A DNA stretch of 64,000 nucleotides. It comes from Paramacrobiotus metropolitanus. Its lineage: Eukaryota; Tardigrada; Eutardigrada; Parachela; Macrobiotidae. Every line of letters begins with the position of its first letter. Position 1 is the stretch's first letter. The notes beneath the pieces were generated by a model. It was not told the DNA's origin and did not search any database. It was given only the letters and a program-made list of their open reading frames with translations. Below are positions 1-10,717 of this stretch, piece by piece. The stretch is taken from the NCBI RefSeq assembly GCF_019649055.1, contig NW_026570283.1:558001-622000 (forward strand), read 5' to 3'. Both the position numbers and the translations under genes were made by a program.

Positions 1-746
1 TTTACATGATGACATTGTATTAAGTTATTTACTTACTATTTGCTAATGCGGTAATGTTAAAATATTGGTAAAATAATAAATTTTAATACAAGTATGCTCG
101 CTATATACACGAATAGTCAGAGATAAATTATTATTTTCACAAAACCGATGAAATCCATCAAGCAAACTAGTGCTGCAATAAGACCAACGGCGATAGTGTT
201 ATAAGAGGAAGATTGCGCTCGAAAAATTAACGTTTCGCTGCCGTGTTATATATCACCTTGCTCGCCTAGATTATTCCGTACCCACTCAACGCGATCATCA
301 ACGCCGAGAACGCGATCTGTACAAAAGAGCCATGAATAACACATTGCTTACGCTGGCGAAATCGAAAAGCTCAGGTTTATTAGTCCATAAACTTTATATA
401 CCAAGTAGAAAGAACTAAGTTAACTTCTTAAACGATGTTGAAAAGAGGACGCGTGTATAATTTTTAAGGTATTGTAGAATATTTGGAAAACTGTATACTG
501 TACAGTTACCCTGCATGCAGAACATTCATTGGGTGATACGATGTACGATTGTACATTTGTACTGACGTATACTGTATAGTATTTATGTATACGCCGTAAA
601 ACGTGGCGCGACCATATTTGTTTTACTACAATCGCCATTTTTTATGTTGGAGCACTTTCCGGCGCTTAATTTTTTGATTTTCGCGTAACATGGCGTTATT
701 AATAATCGTGGCTTAAGTTAGGCCAAATACATATGGAGCAAACAGT
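1..746. other. Non-coding 5' flank of the glycosyltransferase gene
   Basis: No convincing coding exon, RNA gene or repeat is visible. The stretch is AT-rich and ends at the glycosyltransferase start codon. It may hold that gene's promoter, but I cannot point to a clear TATA box at a normal distance. Confidence 0.5.
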
Positions 747-1841
747 ATGTGGCGCTACATGGATGGCGCCGTGGGCGCAAGTCGACGATATCCCCTGCAA
801 TTTATTCTTCGCGTGACAATATTTGTCAGCCTTGTGGTTTTCTTCATTAATTCCCTGCTGAACAAACTGGACCATGCTTGCACAGCCGCTGAGGTTGGTC
901 TTCAGAATGACGCGTCACGACTACCGTCATCAGTTTTCGCCGGGAACGACACCATGACCGCACCGACTGTGTTCTTCGTGCATTACGTAAAATTCACTCC
1001 GCGACGGATTCCATTACGGTTTCTGGATTACGTCAGCATCCGCTCGGCGTTGAACAACGTCAAACCGGATAAGGTCCTCGTCCACGGCGACACCGAACCC
1101 ACCGGACCCTACTGGGAGCTGCTTCGCAAAACTGGGATGGTCGCACACCGATTTCGGCAACCGACAAAAACAGCCGGGAAAACAAAAGTTAAATTCCGCG
1201 AACACTGGGCGGATATGGCTAAACTGGACGTGGTACTGGAATACGGGGGCGTGGCCGCAGATTTTGACGTGTATTTCATCCGCGGGGAGCGGATCAAGGA
1301 GATCCTGCAGACGAAGCAGTCCATCACGTGCTACGGCGATGAAGACGGCTATAACATCGGCTTCGTCGCCGGGCGCAAGGCGGCGCCGTTACTGACCGCC
1401 TGGCGACGCAGCTACGAGGATATCTACCTGCACGACTGGAATTTCAATCAAGCGCGCGTGGCACGGTATTTAAGTATACTGTATCGCGAGACGAACTACG
1501 TCGCCGGATTCGTGTGTAATAATCCGCATCCGAATAATCTGTACCCGTTTTATAAGCAGTTGGGCGTGGTTAAGTGGGAAAGTTCCCTGGCGGTGCATAC
1601 GTACTACCGGCAAGTTGGGAGCTATGCCGAGAAACCGGATGATTTGTATAAGCACAGCGATCGGAATACGTCGCATGTGGAGATGCTGATATCGTTGCTG
1701 GAAGGCCGGTTGCCGGCGATGGAGGACGGTTTTCGGGATGAGATCGATCCTTTGACTGGACGGTTGATCGGGGATGCTGCTCCAGTAACCGAATTAAGAA
1801 AAACAACGGCGAATATCCGTATAACTGATATTGATATATGA
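747..1841 (+). CDS. Type II membrane glycosyltransferase with DXD motif (GT32-like)
   Basis: This single-exon gene encodes 364 residues. A short basic N-terminus is followed by one hydrophobic segment at about residues 17-40, the layout of Golgi type II glycosyltransferases. The central part reads HWADMAKLDVVLEYGG and then an acidic DFD at residues 172-174. This matches the 'H-x-x-D-x-x-R/K-x-x-x-L-x-x-x-GG-x-x-x-D-x-D' core of DXD sugar transferases (alpha-1,4-galactosyl/GlcNAc transferase and GT32 relatives), where the DXD binds the metal of the nucleotide sugar. Conserved Cys and aromatic residues follow. Donor and acceptor sugars cannot be read from the sequence. The frame is intact to a TGA. 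A decayed 3' copy lies at 10718-10915, so the gene belongs to a duplicated segment. Confidence 0.75.
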   Translation: MWRYMDGAVGASRRYPLQFILRVTIFVSLVVFFINSLLNKLDHACTAAEVGLQNDASRLPSSVFAGNDTMTAPTVFFVHYVKFTPRRIPLRFLDYVSIRSALNNVKPDKVLVHGDTEPTGPYWELLRKTGMVAHRFRQPTKTAGKTKVKFREHWADMAKLDVVLEYGGVAADFDVYFIRGERIKEILQTKQSITCYGDEDGYNIGFVAGRKAAPLLTAWRRSYEDIYLHDWNFNQARVARYLSILYRETNYVAGFVCNNPHPNNLYPFYKQLGVVKWESSLAVHTYYRQVGSYAEKPDDLYKHSDRNTSHVEMLISLLEGRLPAMEDGFRDEIDPLTGRLIGDAAPVTELRKTTANIRITDIDI

Positions 1842-2809
1842 CGCCGTTTTTACTGTGATATTCTTAGCGCATTTTCGGTGAGAGCGACTAGTTTCTGCCG
1901 TTTAACATGTTCTATCGTTTTCTCTCAAATTTTGGGACCGAAAAATTTTTTCACTAAAACGGTATAACTGTGTATTTCTGAAATTACGTTTTTTCGTGCA
2001 TGTATGAATCGTCATAGTGATAGTAATTATCGGATGAGAAGTCTAGTAATGCTTTTTTAATGTTTAAATTCGATCACTTTTATTAGTGTAAATCAGCGCA
2101 GGCATGTTGTTATGTATACTGGCTGTTGTCGATAAAGAAGAAGTTTAGTAACAATTTCATAAACATTGTGCAAGTTGCATAAAAAATTTAGTAGAACGAT
2201 TGCTGCTGACGTCGCGTTTTTTGTGTGCACATGTCCTCGTGCAGAGTTGCTTACACAGGAATAATTACCATAGTTAGAGTATGCGCAACTCGGTTGCCGT
2301 ATGAACAAAAAGGATTAAAAAAACGCGAAAAAAATCGAGATACGCATCTGGCATGCTTGTGAGAAGATATGCCGCTAGTCTACCGTCAACTCGGTTTCGG
2401 TCCGGTTCGGCTCGGTTTCGGTGGCATATCTTCTCTTGTGGTCCAAAACACGCTGCTACAAAGTAGTAAGTACGTGCTGTAAAACATTCACTGGAACGCA
2501 GTAATTAATTCAAACAAAGCAATTAGCCAAAACAAGGACGAATACAAAGAAATTTAGCGTCATTGTATGTGCACGCAAAAAAATAGCAATTACGCCATCT
2601 GCCGGCGACTATGGAATCTATCCGTAACTCAAGGATAAGCAAAGAAGAAAATCATAAAATTCACAGCACATCATAAAATGGTACAGAATCCAGTGGTGAG
2701 GACCACTTATTTCAAGAACTGCGGCGTCAATTCTTCATCGAAATTTTTGGATACCAACATTTTTTTCCCCAGTGCGACGGAGCAATGCGGAATTGACTTT
2801 GGGATGTGG
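1842..2809. other. Non-coding spacer between convergent glycosyltransferase and serpin 1
   Basis: There is no gene here. A short block near 2220-2290 (CAGAGTTGCTTACACAGGAA and flanks) recurs near 10590-10630, 11265-11300 and 14435-14470, which marks it as part of the local segmental duplication. The glycosyltransferase (+) and serpin 1 (-) converge on this spacer. Confidence 0.5.
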
Positions 2810-5012
2810 TTACGCGGTTGGATCGTTGATCTGTCCGATAAAGACTGGTACAGTAAAACCTCTCTATAAAATACAGGCACTCTATATGTATGGTGTATGT
2901 AACTCTTATAAAGAGGTGAATGCTATAAAGAGAATCCCCCCTATGTTATAACATGCGAGCCAATCCGGTTCCTTACAAGTTGTATGTTATAAAGAAGTGT
3001 ATTTAATAAAGAAGTGTATTTTAAGAGAGGTTTCACTGTACCCGAGTGACTTCGTTCCAGATGACCACTAGAAACGGATGATTAGCCACGAAATGCGGTT
3101 GTCGTTCGGCTAAGCAGTTGGGTATTAAGCGGAATCCGGTTACTGCCGTAGCTTTTACGCCGTACTCATCCATATCTGCAACATTTTAACGCCGTGGATT
3201 ATATAGTTAAATAAGCGCAGTTACAGACATATGCTGGAATTTTTTTGGATGGACTTCATGACGGAAAAGTCAAATTACAGTAATCACAGTTTGAAAACAT
3301 GTTATTTATTTTCCGCTATACCTATATTATCGCGCAGATTTAAAAAACGTGATTAGTGGTCGCACCGACTCCGAGCATACGCATGCCAGGGTAAATACAT
3401 AATGCCAGAATCCTATGTTTACACCAGAACGTTCACGCTCTCCTAAACACCCTTTGGCGCTGCGTTTAAGTATGCTCCACCAAAGTTTTGGTCTGTTGCA
3501 AAAGAGAATGCCCGCAGCTGTATCTCGTATCCCGTACCCAATATAACTTCCTGTTTAAACTCATCAATTTTCATTTCCCTTCCATCATCCATCATGCGCG
3601 AGAAATTCCCTGTCGACGGTGTGTACATCTGCTCTAAACCCAGCTTTTGCGTAGCTGGGATCAGGTCGGTACTGCAACGGATGCGAAATTTGGGAATGAT
3701 GATGTATGGCGTACCATCGCCTTCGCTTTTCTGCATCCAGGTTAACAGCCGTTGTATGGTAAGCATTTCGATCAATTTCCGCATTCCATCAGTAGAATTA
3801 TCGGCAGGTAATAAAAGCATGACGCTAAATTTTCTGCCTTTTACGTCCAGGATAATCATCTTGGGATCGCCGGCCTCCACCACAGCCCTGGGGTACGGCA
3901 GCACGTTGTAGTGCCAAACGACTGCGTTCTCTTCTTTCCTGAAACCCACAGCTTTCTCAATGCCATCACGACAGTGGAACGGCCCAGTTCTAGTGTGGGT
4001 CGGGCCAAAGGGCACTTCCCACTGACCTAAAGGATTATACAAACTGGAACATTTTTGAGCCGTTTTTTTAATTTAATTGAAACCAAATACCTACCGGAAA
4101 TAATGAACTGAAGTATTTTGGAAGTTAAAAAAAAGAAATTTCAGCTTTCTGCTTATAAGCGTTTAAGTCTGCATATAGACAGAATGACTTTTGTTCGATC
4201 TGAAAATGGTTGTATTATTTACAAATTTTTCGCTACTTTCGCCAAAATTTTGTTTAACCCATTGATTTCCTTTTTCTTCCAATACGCAAACGTAACAAAG
4301 ATTATGTTTTTAAAAAGTATTTATCCGAAACCATTAAAGACACAGAAAATTAAACTTACAATTATTAGTAACCCTGAAAGTTAATAATATTTGAACCGCG
4401 CATATACTGACCAGCAAAATCGATGATGTTGATTAACATTAACGCTGTATCAGTACTGTCTCGGCTTTCGGTGAGGAATGCCGTTATTTTTCCGTCCGTT
4501 TTCTCCGCCACAAACTGATTGACAATCGCTACCGCTCGAGCGGGATTATCTTGAAACGGCGTCGGAATAAATCCGCACTGTATGGACGTCTCCACCGTTT
4601 CCCGGTACTGAGCGACCAAGCGACAGTGGTCATCGTAAAACATCGCATTCGTACTGTTCAGCGCGCCTTCCGTGTTAACTGCATGTAGATTCGTTATCAA
4701 GTCCGAAAATGATCTTCCATCAGGACACAGCAGCTGCGTCAACGCTGTATGCAGTTCACCATCGGTTCCGGGCAACAGCGCTGCCAGAATCAGTTCCACG
4801 GAATACGGGCAGATAACAAGGTTTTTTTTGGGGTTACGGCACGTTTCCACCGCGGCCTTGAACGCTTCCACGGCGAAACTGTTCTCCGTATTTACCTTTA
4901 ATTCCGTGGTTTGAGGAGGTAGGAGATTGTGATGAACATTATCCTCCTGTGTAGAGTGGGCTAGCTTCTTTCGTCCCATACATGCCCCAAAACAGTCCAG
5001 AAAGTTCCGCAT
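2810..5012 (-). pseudogene. Serpin 1, last exon split by a MITE
   Basis: The gene encodes a serpin-fold protein. Exon 1 (5012-4412) carries NLVICPYSVELILAALLPG, the serpin 'SPxSI..AL' region. Exon 2 (4026-3538) carries the core with KGRKFSVMLLLPAD and PKFRIRCSTDL. Exon 3 (3175-2810) carries the hinge DEYGVKATAV, the reactive loop and HPFLVVIWNEV. No signal peptide is evident, so it may act inside the cell. A TA-flanked 188-bp element (2851-3038) interrupts exon 3. Without it the CDS is 1266 nt (421 aa), one residue longer than serpin 2. With it, translation stops two codons into the element and the last 12 residues (end of the barrel, strand s5B in serpins) are lost. Intron 1 (4411-4027, 385 bp) is absent from serpin 2. 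Whether the truncated protein folds is unknown. Confidence 0.75.
2851..3038. mobile_element. Pogo/Tc1-like MITE with TA target duplication
   Basis: Inverted ends read CAGTAAAACCTCTCTATAAA on the left and, reverse-complemented, CAGTGAAACCTCTCTTAAAA on the right. TA dinucleotides flank it at 2849-2850 and 3039-3040. The 'CAGTRAAACCTCT' end is typical of pogo/Tigger-type Tc1-mariner elements. At 188 bp it has no coding capacity. It lies in the last exon of serpin 1. Confidence 0.85.
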
Positions 5013-5343
5013 AACTGGAGGCGAAGTCTATAGTGCGGACTGGAAAAGTATGGCAAATGCCAAATTATGTATATGCGTTTGGATTCAGAATCAGTAGTAA
5101 ATACAATACAGACATGCAGCATTATTGAGAGCTCTGTCGGGAGCGATCGATACTTGACCAACTGAGTAGCCACAGAAGACACACTTTTCCATGCGCTATC
5201 TTTAGAGCAACGGTCAGCCTATCGATTTTCTCTTGCGGCATGTAAAACAGAGATTATATGGCTCATACCAGTTGACCACAACTGTTACGGGTAGTAGCTA
5301 GTAACACACTGCGTGGCCCAATCTCGCGATTGTATAACGGCAG
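5013..5343. other. Serpin 1 upstream region
   Basis: This is the 5' flank of serpin 1. Bases 5140-5250 closely resemble 13675-13790 upstream of serpin 2 (shared CACTTTTCCATGCGCTAT), so the promoter region was duplicated with the gene. No other feature is seen. Confidence 0.55.
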
Positions 5344-5733
5344 ATTGCTTCTCAACGCGCCACGCGAAACAGCTACTCTGGGCTCGGAACTTTATTCCAT
5401 TGGGCAGATATGCCGATACATTGGCCGGAAGCGGCCCCAAGCCATCGAACAAAACAACAACAACAAAAAAAAATTTTCTTAACTGCAAACAACTGTGAAC
5501 AACAGCGCAGAATGCTACCGCTCGCACTTATATAGACACACCACTATACACAGAACATGTGCTCGCTTAACAACCAGGATGCGGCGCCGTACGTCGCAAT
5601 ACGCGGATTCTCCGGTGCCTTAGAATCCAGTCCATTGCTTCTCAACGCGCCACGCGAAACAGCTACTCTGGGCTCGGAACTTTATTCCATTGGGCAGATA
5701 TGCCGATACATTGGCCGGAAGCGGCCCCAAGCC
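5344..5733 (-). repeat. Right split-repeat block B1-A2-B2
   Basis: In minus orientation: B1 5733-5634, directly joined to A2 5633-5470, then 26 bp, then B2 5443-5344. B1 and B2 begin ATTGCTTCTCAACGCGCC on the plus strand and agree over 100 bp. The identity suggests recent insertion. Confidence 0.9.
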
Positions 5734-5784
5734 CAAGAAGCCAAACAAACAAGGAACAATGCGGAAGCAACAGCACGGCTAAAT

Positions 5785-6861
5785 TTACCGTTGCAAAGTG
5801 AGGGCTGTCGCAATTCCGGAAGCGAATTCTCGGCGGAAGTCGACATCACGGCTGATGTACTGCTTGTAGCAGTCGCTTCTCCAATTCCCTTGAGCTTTCA
5901 AGGAATTTTCCGATAGGCCAACAGACGAGGAAAATGTAGCGGCTCCCCTCCGAAAGGAATGAGCGGAAAACCGTGAGACGTCCGACACGCCACCGCTTTC
6001 CAGTGTTTTCCGAAGTAATTTGTTAAATTCATTCGAGGTTAAAGGTTTAACGGTTTCGCCAACCCTATAACTAAACAAGAAATCGTGGTCGCGCGGTCGC
6101 ACAGATTTCTGAGCGCTGCGAATGGCTTGAACTGGGCAAAAACAGCTGCCGTTGACTACAGGGAGCGGTACGATGAGTTCAGCGTCTTTGTGTTTCATAT
6201 TCTTTAAGGCTTTTACGCGCAAAGTCGCTTCTGACTTCCGGTACTGAAGGTCCTTGGTTCGAAGAGCTGCGCTGTTATTCCGCCGGAAAAGCAAATTTGA
6301 TGAACGAAGGAGGGAGAAGAATGCTACCAGGCAAGCCGCCCAGAACGTTTTTCTCAAAGCGAGCGGCAAACAATGCAGATTCTTATGAATCGTGCGCAAG
6401 TGGCAAGGAGAGATGGGGTCACGACGATTCGGGGCAAGGTGGCGAGAACGACGAAGACCTGCCAATGATTCCTTGATGGAGAAATGTGACAAATCTGGGG
6501 CTTCGAGATTGTGCTCGTGGTGAAAAGAAACTAATGCCGAGACATAATTAGAAACAGTGTTGAATTCCAATTCGTCGGAGAGATGCGCGATGTATAGGCG
6601 TACAGTGTCGACGGAAGCTGGCAAGGCAAGTAAATTGAATTGTTTGCAAAACTGAAGATATCGAGACCACTGTTTCTCACGCGTCCGCCTTGTAGAGGGA
6701 GCCATGGATCGTTTCCGCAAACTTTTCGATCGATGCTCCAGAGCCGACATGAGGATACCTGGAAGTAGTGTGTTCTGGTAACGAAAATTCACGGAAACGC
6801 GGGTACATGCCGGTAAAGGTGTTAACAGACTTATTTGACTCAAGCGCCCGACTAAGAGCAT
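5785..6861 (-). CDS. Tyrosine recombinase of the Ngaro/PAT element
   Basis: This is the integrase of the element and joins a circular DNA intermediate to the genome. The open frame starts at 6861 but the N-terminal part overlaps RT in another frame, so a Met at 6750 (MSALEHRSKSL) is a likelier start. An N-terminal SAM-like segment reads KQWSRYLQFCKQFNLLALPA. The catalytic half has an Arg in FFSLLRSSNLL, the H-x-x-R box in FSAHSFRRGAATF, a Trp in GNWRSD and the nucleophilic Tyr in CYKQYIS, the tyrosine-recombinase set in order. The C-terminus is intact. It overlaps the 3' end of the RT/RNase H ORF (6677). Confidence 0.88.
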   Translation of the reverse strand: MLLVGRLSQISLLTPLPACTRVSVNFRYQNTLLPGILMSALEHRSKSLRKRSMAPSTRRTREKQWSRYLQFCKQFNLLALPASVDTVRLYIAHLSDELEFNTVSNYVSALVSFHHEHNLEAPDLSHFSIKESLAGLRRSRHLAPNRRDPISPCHLRTIHKNLHCLPLALRKTFWAACLVAFFSLLRSSNLLFRRNNSAALRTKDLQYRKSEATLRVKALKNMKHKDAELIVPLPVVNGSCFCPVQAIRSAQKSVRPRDHDFLFSYRVGETVKPLTSNEFNKLLRKTLESGGVSDVSRFSAHSFRRGAATFSSSVGLSENSLKAQGNWRSDCYKQYISRDVDFRREFASGIATALTLQR

Positions 6862-8535
6862 CTGCTGCGGTGTTGGTTGCTCCGGGCCGGTGATGAGCGC
6901 GGATTCTAAAATCGAATTTTATAGACGCGTAAAAAATAAGTTTCAACCACAACATTCCAAACGCATTGCGGGAACATCCTCGGTTGAGGAAGGCAACAGT
7001 CGCGGCGTTATCGGATTCGATAATGACCGTACTTCGGTGAAATAGCGGGGACCAAACGAGGACCGCAACACAAGCACAAATGAGCTCGAGGAAGTTGACG
7101 TTGCTCGCCACCGATGCGTCCAAAACCGGCGTAGGCAACCAGCATTTGTTCAACACGACAGGCGGTAATGATAGAGGATCCCACGATCCCAGTAGCCAAA
7201 GGTCACCGAATACAGCACCGAAGCCGCTAAACGAAGCATCGGTGCTAAAAGTTATTTCCGGCCGAAGTAACCCTAGAGAGCAGGGGATGAGACCGTTCAT
7301 GCCGGAAGCGAACTGAAACCACCAGCGAAATTCTTTTTGCAGCGGGACTGTGATGCGAGCTCGGTGGTTTGCGCTTTTCAAGGCGGAAATGCAATCGATG
7401 AACATCCTGGAGAAAGTCCGCGCACCGTAAATTGCGCGTGAGGCAAATGAAATGTGGCCCAAAAATTTCTCCAGTTCCAGCCGGGTGACCTTTACTCGGT
7501 GCGACAACATAAAGGCGCTATCCTGCAGTGCGTGGAGTTTGTCGGTTGGTAATTCCAACCGGCACAACACTGAATCGATGACCAAACCAAGGAATTTTAT
7601 GCGAGTGGACGGTCCTTGGACTTTTTCGAATTTCACGGCGAAACCCAGTGATTCGAGCAAAAAAATTAGGACGGCTTTTGCGAGTGCGCAGCTGTCAAAT
7701 GTGTCTCCAAGCACCAAAAAATCGTCCAAGTAGGACACAATGGCAAAACCACGGCAGTCGGTGATGGGACGTAATGCTGACGCATCTGACTTTCTGACGG
7801 CTCCGATTGCGTTAATACGAAGTGGCTTTTCATGTTGTTCTACCAAACGACCAAGTTGAATTTCTTCAAGAAATATTGCATCCATGAAAGGTTTATTGTC
7901 GGAACAAAGTGCGCTTTGGTAATTTTTGCAGTCAGCCGGCGAAACACATTGAACATCGTTTACAACAGAAAAGCCATTTGCAATGCCATTCAACAAAAAC
8001 TTTTATCTGGGTCAGCTGAAAGTTCAGCCTCCCAAACAGACAGGCGTTGAGTAAGAGTACAACGTAACAACAAATCCGGGTCATAAACAATATCGGTTAT
8101 AACATCAGAGCGAAGAGAGGAATCCGTCGTAACGGTTGATTCGCAGTAGTTAGGTATGGGCAGCGGAGGATCCGGGTTAGGTAGTCGGTAGAGGTCATGC
8201 GGTGAGAAGGTAAGAAGTCCGTGATCCCGGAGATGAACAGGAGGCGGGTTCGGAAGGTCAGCCTCTGCTGGTGCTTGGTCGCTCTGCGCAAGCCGTGGCA
8301 CGGTGATGCTTCCCGCAAAATCCGCAGACGTGGGGATAGTGGCACGGCGTCTCGAGACACGGTTTCTGGTCGTTGTAGTTGTAGCAGCAGTAGTTGGGGA
8401 AACGGCGTTTTCCGGTGTCCGGACGTCCTGAACGAAAAAGAGGGTTAGCGGCTTTTTTGCCTCGGGAATCCGAGGATCGGCGAGAATCCGCCGAAAAATG
8501 GGCATCAGCTGTTGAGTCGCGACGGGAAATGTCAC
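6677..8535 (-). pseudogene. Reverse transcriptase / RNase H of the Ngaro/PAT element, core deleted and frameshifted
   Basis: The N-terminal part (8535-7990) stops after DPDKSFC. The continuation starts in another frame at the LLNGIANGF motif, next to a TTTTT run at about 7996-8002. This is a one-base lesion or possibly a frameshift site. Downstream, the sequence jumps from the early RT motif SALRPITDC straight to RGFAIVSYLDDF. The region that should hold the first catalytic Asp and the fingers/palm motifs, roughly 90 residues in relatives, is missing, although the frame is kept. The YLDD box, connection and RNase H (ESDNAATVAFLN, ADALSRAL) remain. I infer no RT activity. Confidence 0.8.
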
Positions 8536-9454
8536 CCAGAGACAACCCTTCGATGTCGGCTTCCATGCGAAATTCGCAATCGAACCCGAGAACCGCGTCG
8601 TCCCTGTAAACGCAGCGCTTTCGCGCTAAATATTCTTGGTATTCCAAGAATTCAATAAGAGATGCAGGTACATTACTCTTTCGAGCCAAAGTTAGGGCGC
8701 CCCTGATGTTGCCGGCAAACAGTTCGTCACACGTAATTTCGTGTGGCTTTAAATCCTTATGAGCCTTATGGGCTGCTCTTACAAACGCGTAGGTATGTGG
8801 TCTGGCTATACTTCGAGCGTGGTCGGGAATATGCGAAAATTCGCTTGAGCTGCGGCAAGGACTAACAGATCGCTCTACACTTTCCTCACCTGAAGCAGAC
8901 TGATGGCGCTTCCCGATGCTCCGTGTTGGGGAACGACCGCGAACAACGGATTTCCGTTGAATGCCAGACAATTTGATGCGTAAATCTGCCGGAGAAAGGT
9001 CACCTGGTGGCACGATCAGCGGTGATGATCCAGCGGCTTGCTGTGCGGCGAAAACTTCAACGCGATCCCGGTCCCGGGAATTCGTAATAAAATCCAGATT
9101 ATCAGGGAATTTCCTGACCTTAGCCAAAAAGGCCAAGTCCTCCGCCGTTTTGTAGCCCTTGTCAGTAAGTTGGGCGACTGATTCGGCGGATATGCCAACG
9201 GCAGTGGCAAGGTCAAAGGGGGAATCACCCTTTACTGGCCGGTCGTCCACCCGTTCTTCCTCAACTTCGGAGGCGTCATCCGGATGAAGCAGTAGAAAGA
9301 GGCGGGTCACAAGGTCCTGCTTCGTCTCCACTTTGGGATCAAACGCCTGCTCTCCCTCCAGTTCAACAATAAGCTGTTTGACTTCCTTCAGGTTTAGACG
9401 ACCAAGTTTCTTCTTATTAAACGTACGAGCTGATTCCACAGTAGCAGGGGCCAT
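8258..9454 (-). CDS. Gag-like protein of the Ngaro/PAT element
   Basis: An intact 398-residue ORF begins at 9454. The N-terminal 250 residues resemble no domain I can name but contain a coiled, charged region (KKLGRLNLKEVKQLIVELEG). A Cys/His cluster near the C-terminus (CCYNYN..C...C.....CGFCGKHHRATAC) is a plausible zinc-binding nucleic-acid module, as in gag proteins of DIRS-like elements. It overlaps the RT reading frame by 278 bases (8258-8535), a compact arrangement usual in this class. It is presumed to form the ribonucleoprotein particle. Confidence 0.7.
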   Translation of the reverse strand: MAPATVESARTFNKKKLGRLNLKEVKQLIVELEGEQAFDPKVETKQDLVTRLFLLLHPDDASEVEEERVDDRPVKGDSPFDLATAVGISAESVAQLTDKGYKTAEDLAFLAKVRKFPDNLDFITNSRDRDRVEVFAAQQAAGSSPLIVPPGDLSPADLRIKLSGIQRKSVVRGRSPTRSIGKRHQSASGEESVERSVSPCRSSSEFSHIPDHARSIARPHTYAFVRAAHKAHKDLKPHEITCDELFAGNIRGALTLARKSNVPASLIEFLEYQEYLARKRCVYRDDAVLGFDCEFRMEADIEGLSLGDISRRDSTADAHFSADSRRSSDSRGKKAANPLFRSGRPDTGKRRFPNYCCYNYNDQKPCLETPCHYPHVCGFCGKHHRATACAERPSTSRG

Positions 9455-9552
9455 GATGAAGATAACAGACGTCTGTATAAAATAATAACTGACGATTTAT
9501 GCAGAACGCTGCTAAAGGTCACTGGCCAAACTTAACTGTAAAAAAAATTTTC

Positions 9553-9716
9553 AAAATTTTCTTAACTGCAAACAACTGTGAACAACAGCGCAGAATGCTA
9601 CCGCTCGCACTTATATAGACACACCACTATACACAGAACATGTGCTCGCTTAACAACCAGGATGCGGCGCCGTACGTCGCAATACGCGGATTCTCCGGTG
9701 CCTTAGAATCCAGTCC
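9553..9716 (-). repeat. Left split repeat A1 of the Ngaro/PAT element
   Basis: This copy matches 5470-5633 over about 164 bp and marks the 5' terminus of the element. It contains TATATAG near 9612 on the plus strand. Confidence 0.9.
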
Positions 9717-10717
9717 GTTCCGGAAAAAACAAGCATTAATATAAATAATTTAGGAGTATCTTATAAATAATGAATATCAATAGGAAAAGTAAGTATTATG
9801 GAGCTGTAAAGGAAATGTCGAGTTAGCAGCGCCGTCTACAAATTTGGACGGGAGATATGGATATAGGTAATAGCTTACTCGTCACGCATCGTTACTCGAC
9901 CAGAACACAACACACACCACGCATCGCTGTTAGGCCCGACCGCTGCCTTCAACTTGCCGGGGCATTCCACACTCTACGGCCGCCAGAAATTTTCTGTTCT
10001 TTACACACGGATTTCGAAGACCAAAAACAGAAACTACCGTTTCTTACATACTAAAAGGAATTCCGTCGTATACCGCAAATAAGAAACTGTCACGGTTCGC
10101 TGAACTATCTCAGTTGATGTGTACTTTGGTTTTGTAGCGTGCACTTGCACGGGAGAAGCGCATGTGCCCATCAAATTTCACAAACGTTGCCAATCTCCGG
10201 TGTACAAATAATGGAATCACAAGAAACGAAGAATCCGGGCCGTTGGTCAGGAATGTAGTTACGGGCCGACTCGATGGAAGAGCAACCGGATATTGCGCTT
10301 ACCGCCTATGTCGATAATTACTGGATGTACTGTGATGCTGTTGGTGTTCACATACCAGTACTTTTGGTGAAACCCTTCTCCTACTTTCTGTACTTCGCCT
10401 TGATATAATTATTATCTTTACAGTGGAATTTCCTTGTGGCAAAAATTTATATTAAAAGTGGTGTTTTCAACGCAAAATATACGTTATGTAATATTTTCCC
10501 ATAATGCATACTTCGGTAATTTCATAAAGCTTCGAATTCCAAGCATTTGTTCAGCCGATTTTCGCTGACCATGCATCACTTATGCGTGCTCGTTCTCGTG
10601 TAGAGTTGTTTACACAAGAATAATTGCCGCACTGTACAACTAGATTGTTTTATGCGTTAACACCAGCCGGCAACGATGCCAAGGTAAACGGCTTTCCTTG
10701 TACCACTGTTCACAGGA
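9717..10717. other. Non-coding, start of duplicated unit 2
   Basis: No gene is seen. Bases 10080-10300 resemble 13850-14070 (shared GCACTTGCACG and GCGCATGTGCCCA) and 10560-10712 resemble 14400-14545, so this block exists twice around serpin 2. Confidence 0.6.

Larger units (their letters stand above)
5344..9716 (-). mobile_element. Tyrosine-recombinase retrotransposon (Ngaro/PAT type, split direct repeats)
   Basis: Read on the minus strand, the order is repeat A1 (9716-9553), gag-like ORF, RT/RNase H, tyrosine recombinase, B1 (5733-5634), A2 (5633-5470), 26-bp spacer, B2 (5443-5344). A1/A2 are about 164 bp and B1/B2 are 100 bp; the B copies look identical by eye. The pattern A1-ORFs-B1-A2-B2 is the split direct repeat of Ngaro/PAT elements, as opposed to the inverted repeats of DIRS1. 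Such elements integrate through a recombinase and make no target duplication; I see none. The RT lacks its catalytic core, so this copy is not autonomous. Confidence 0.88.

Noticed and set aside
2678-2869. Plus-strand open frame of 63 codons
   Set aside because: It is antisense to the last exon of serpin 1 and runs into the MITE.
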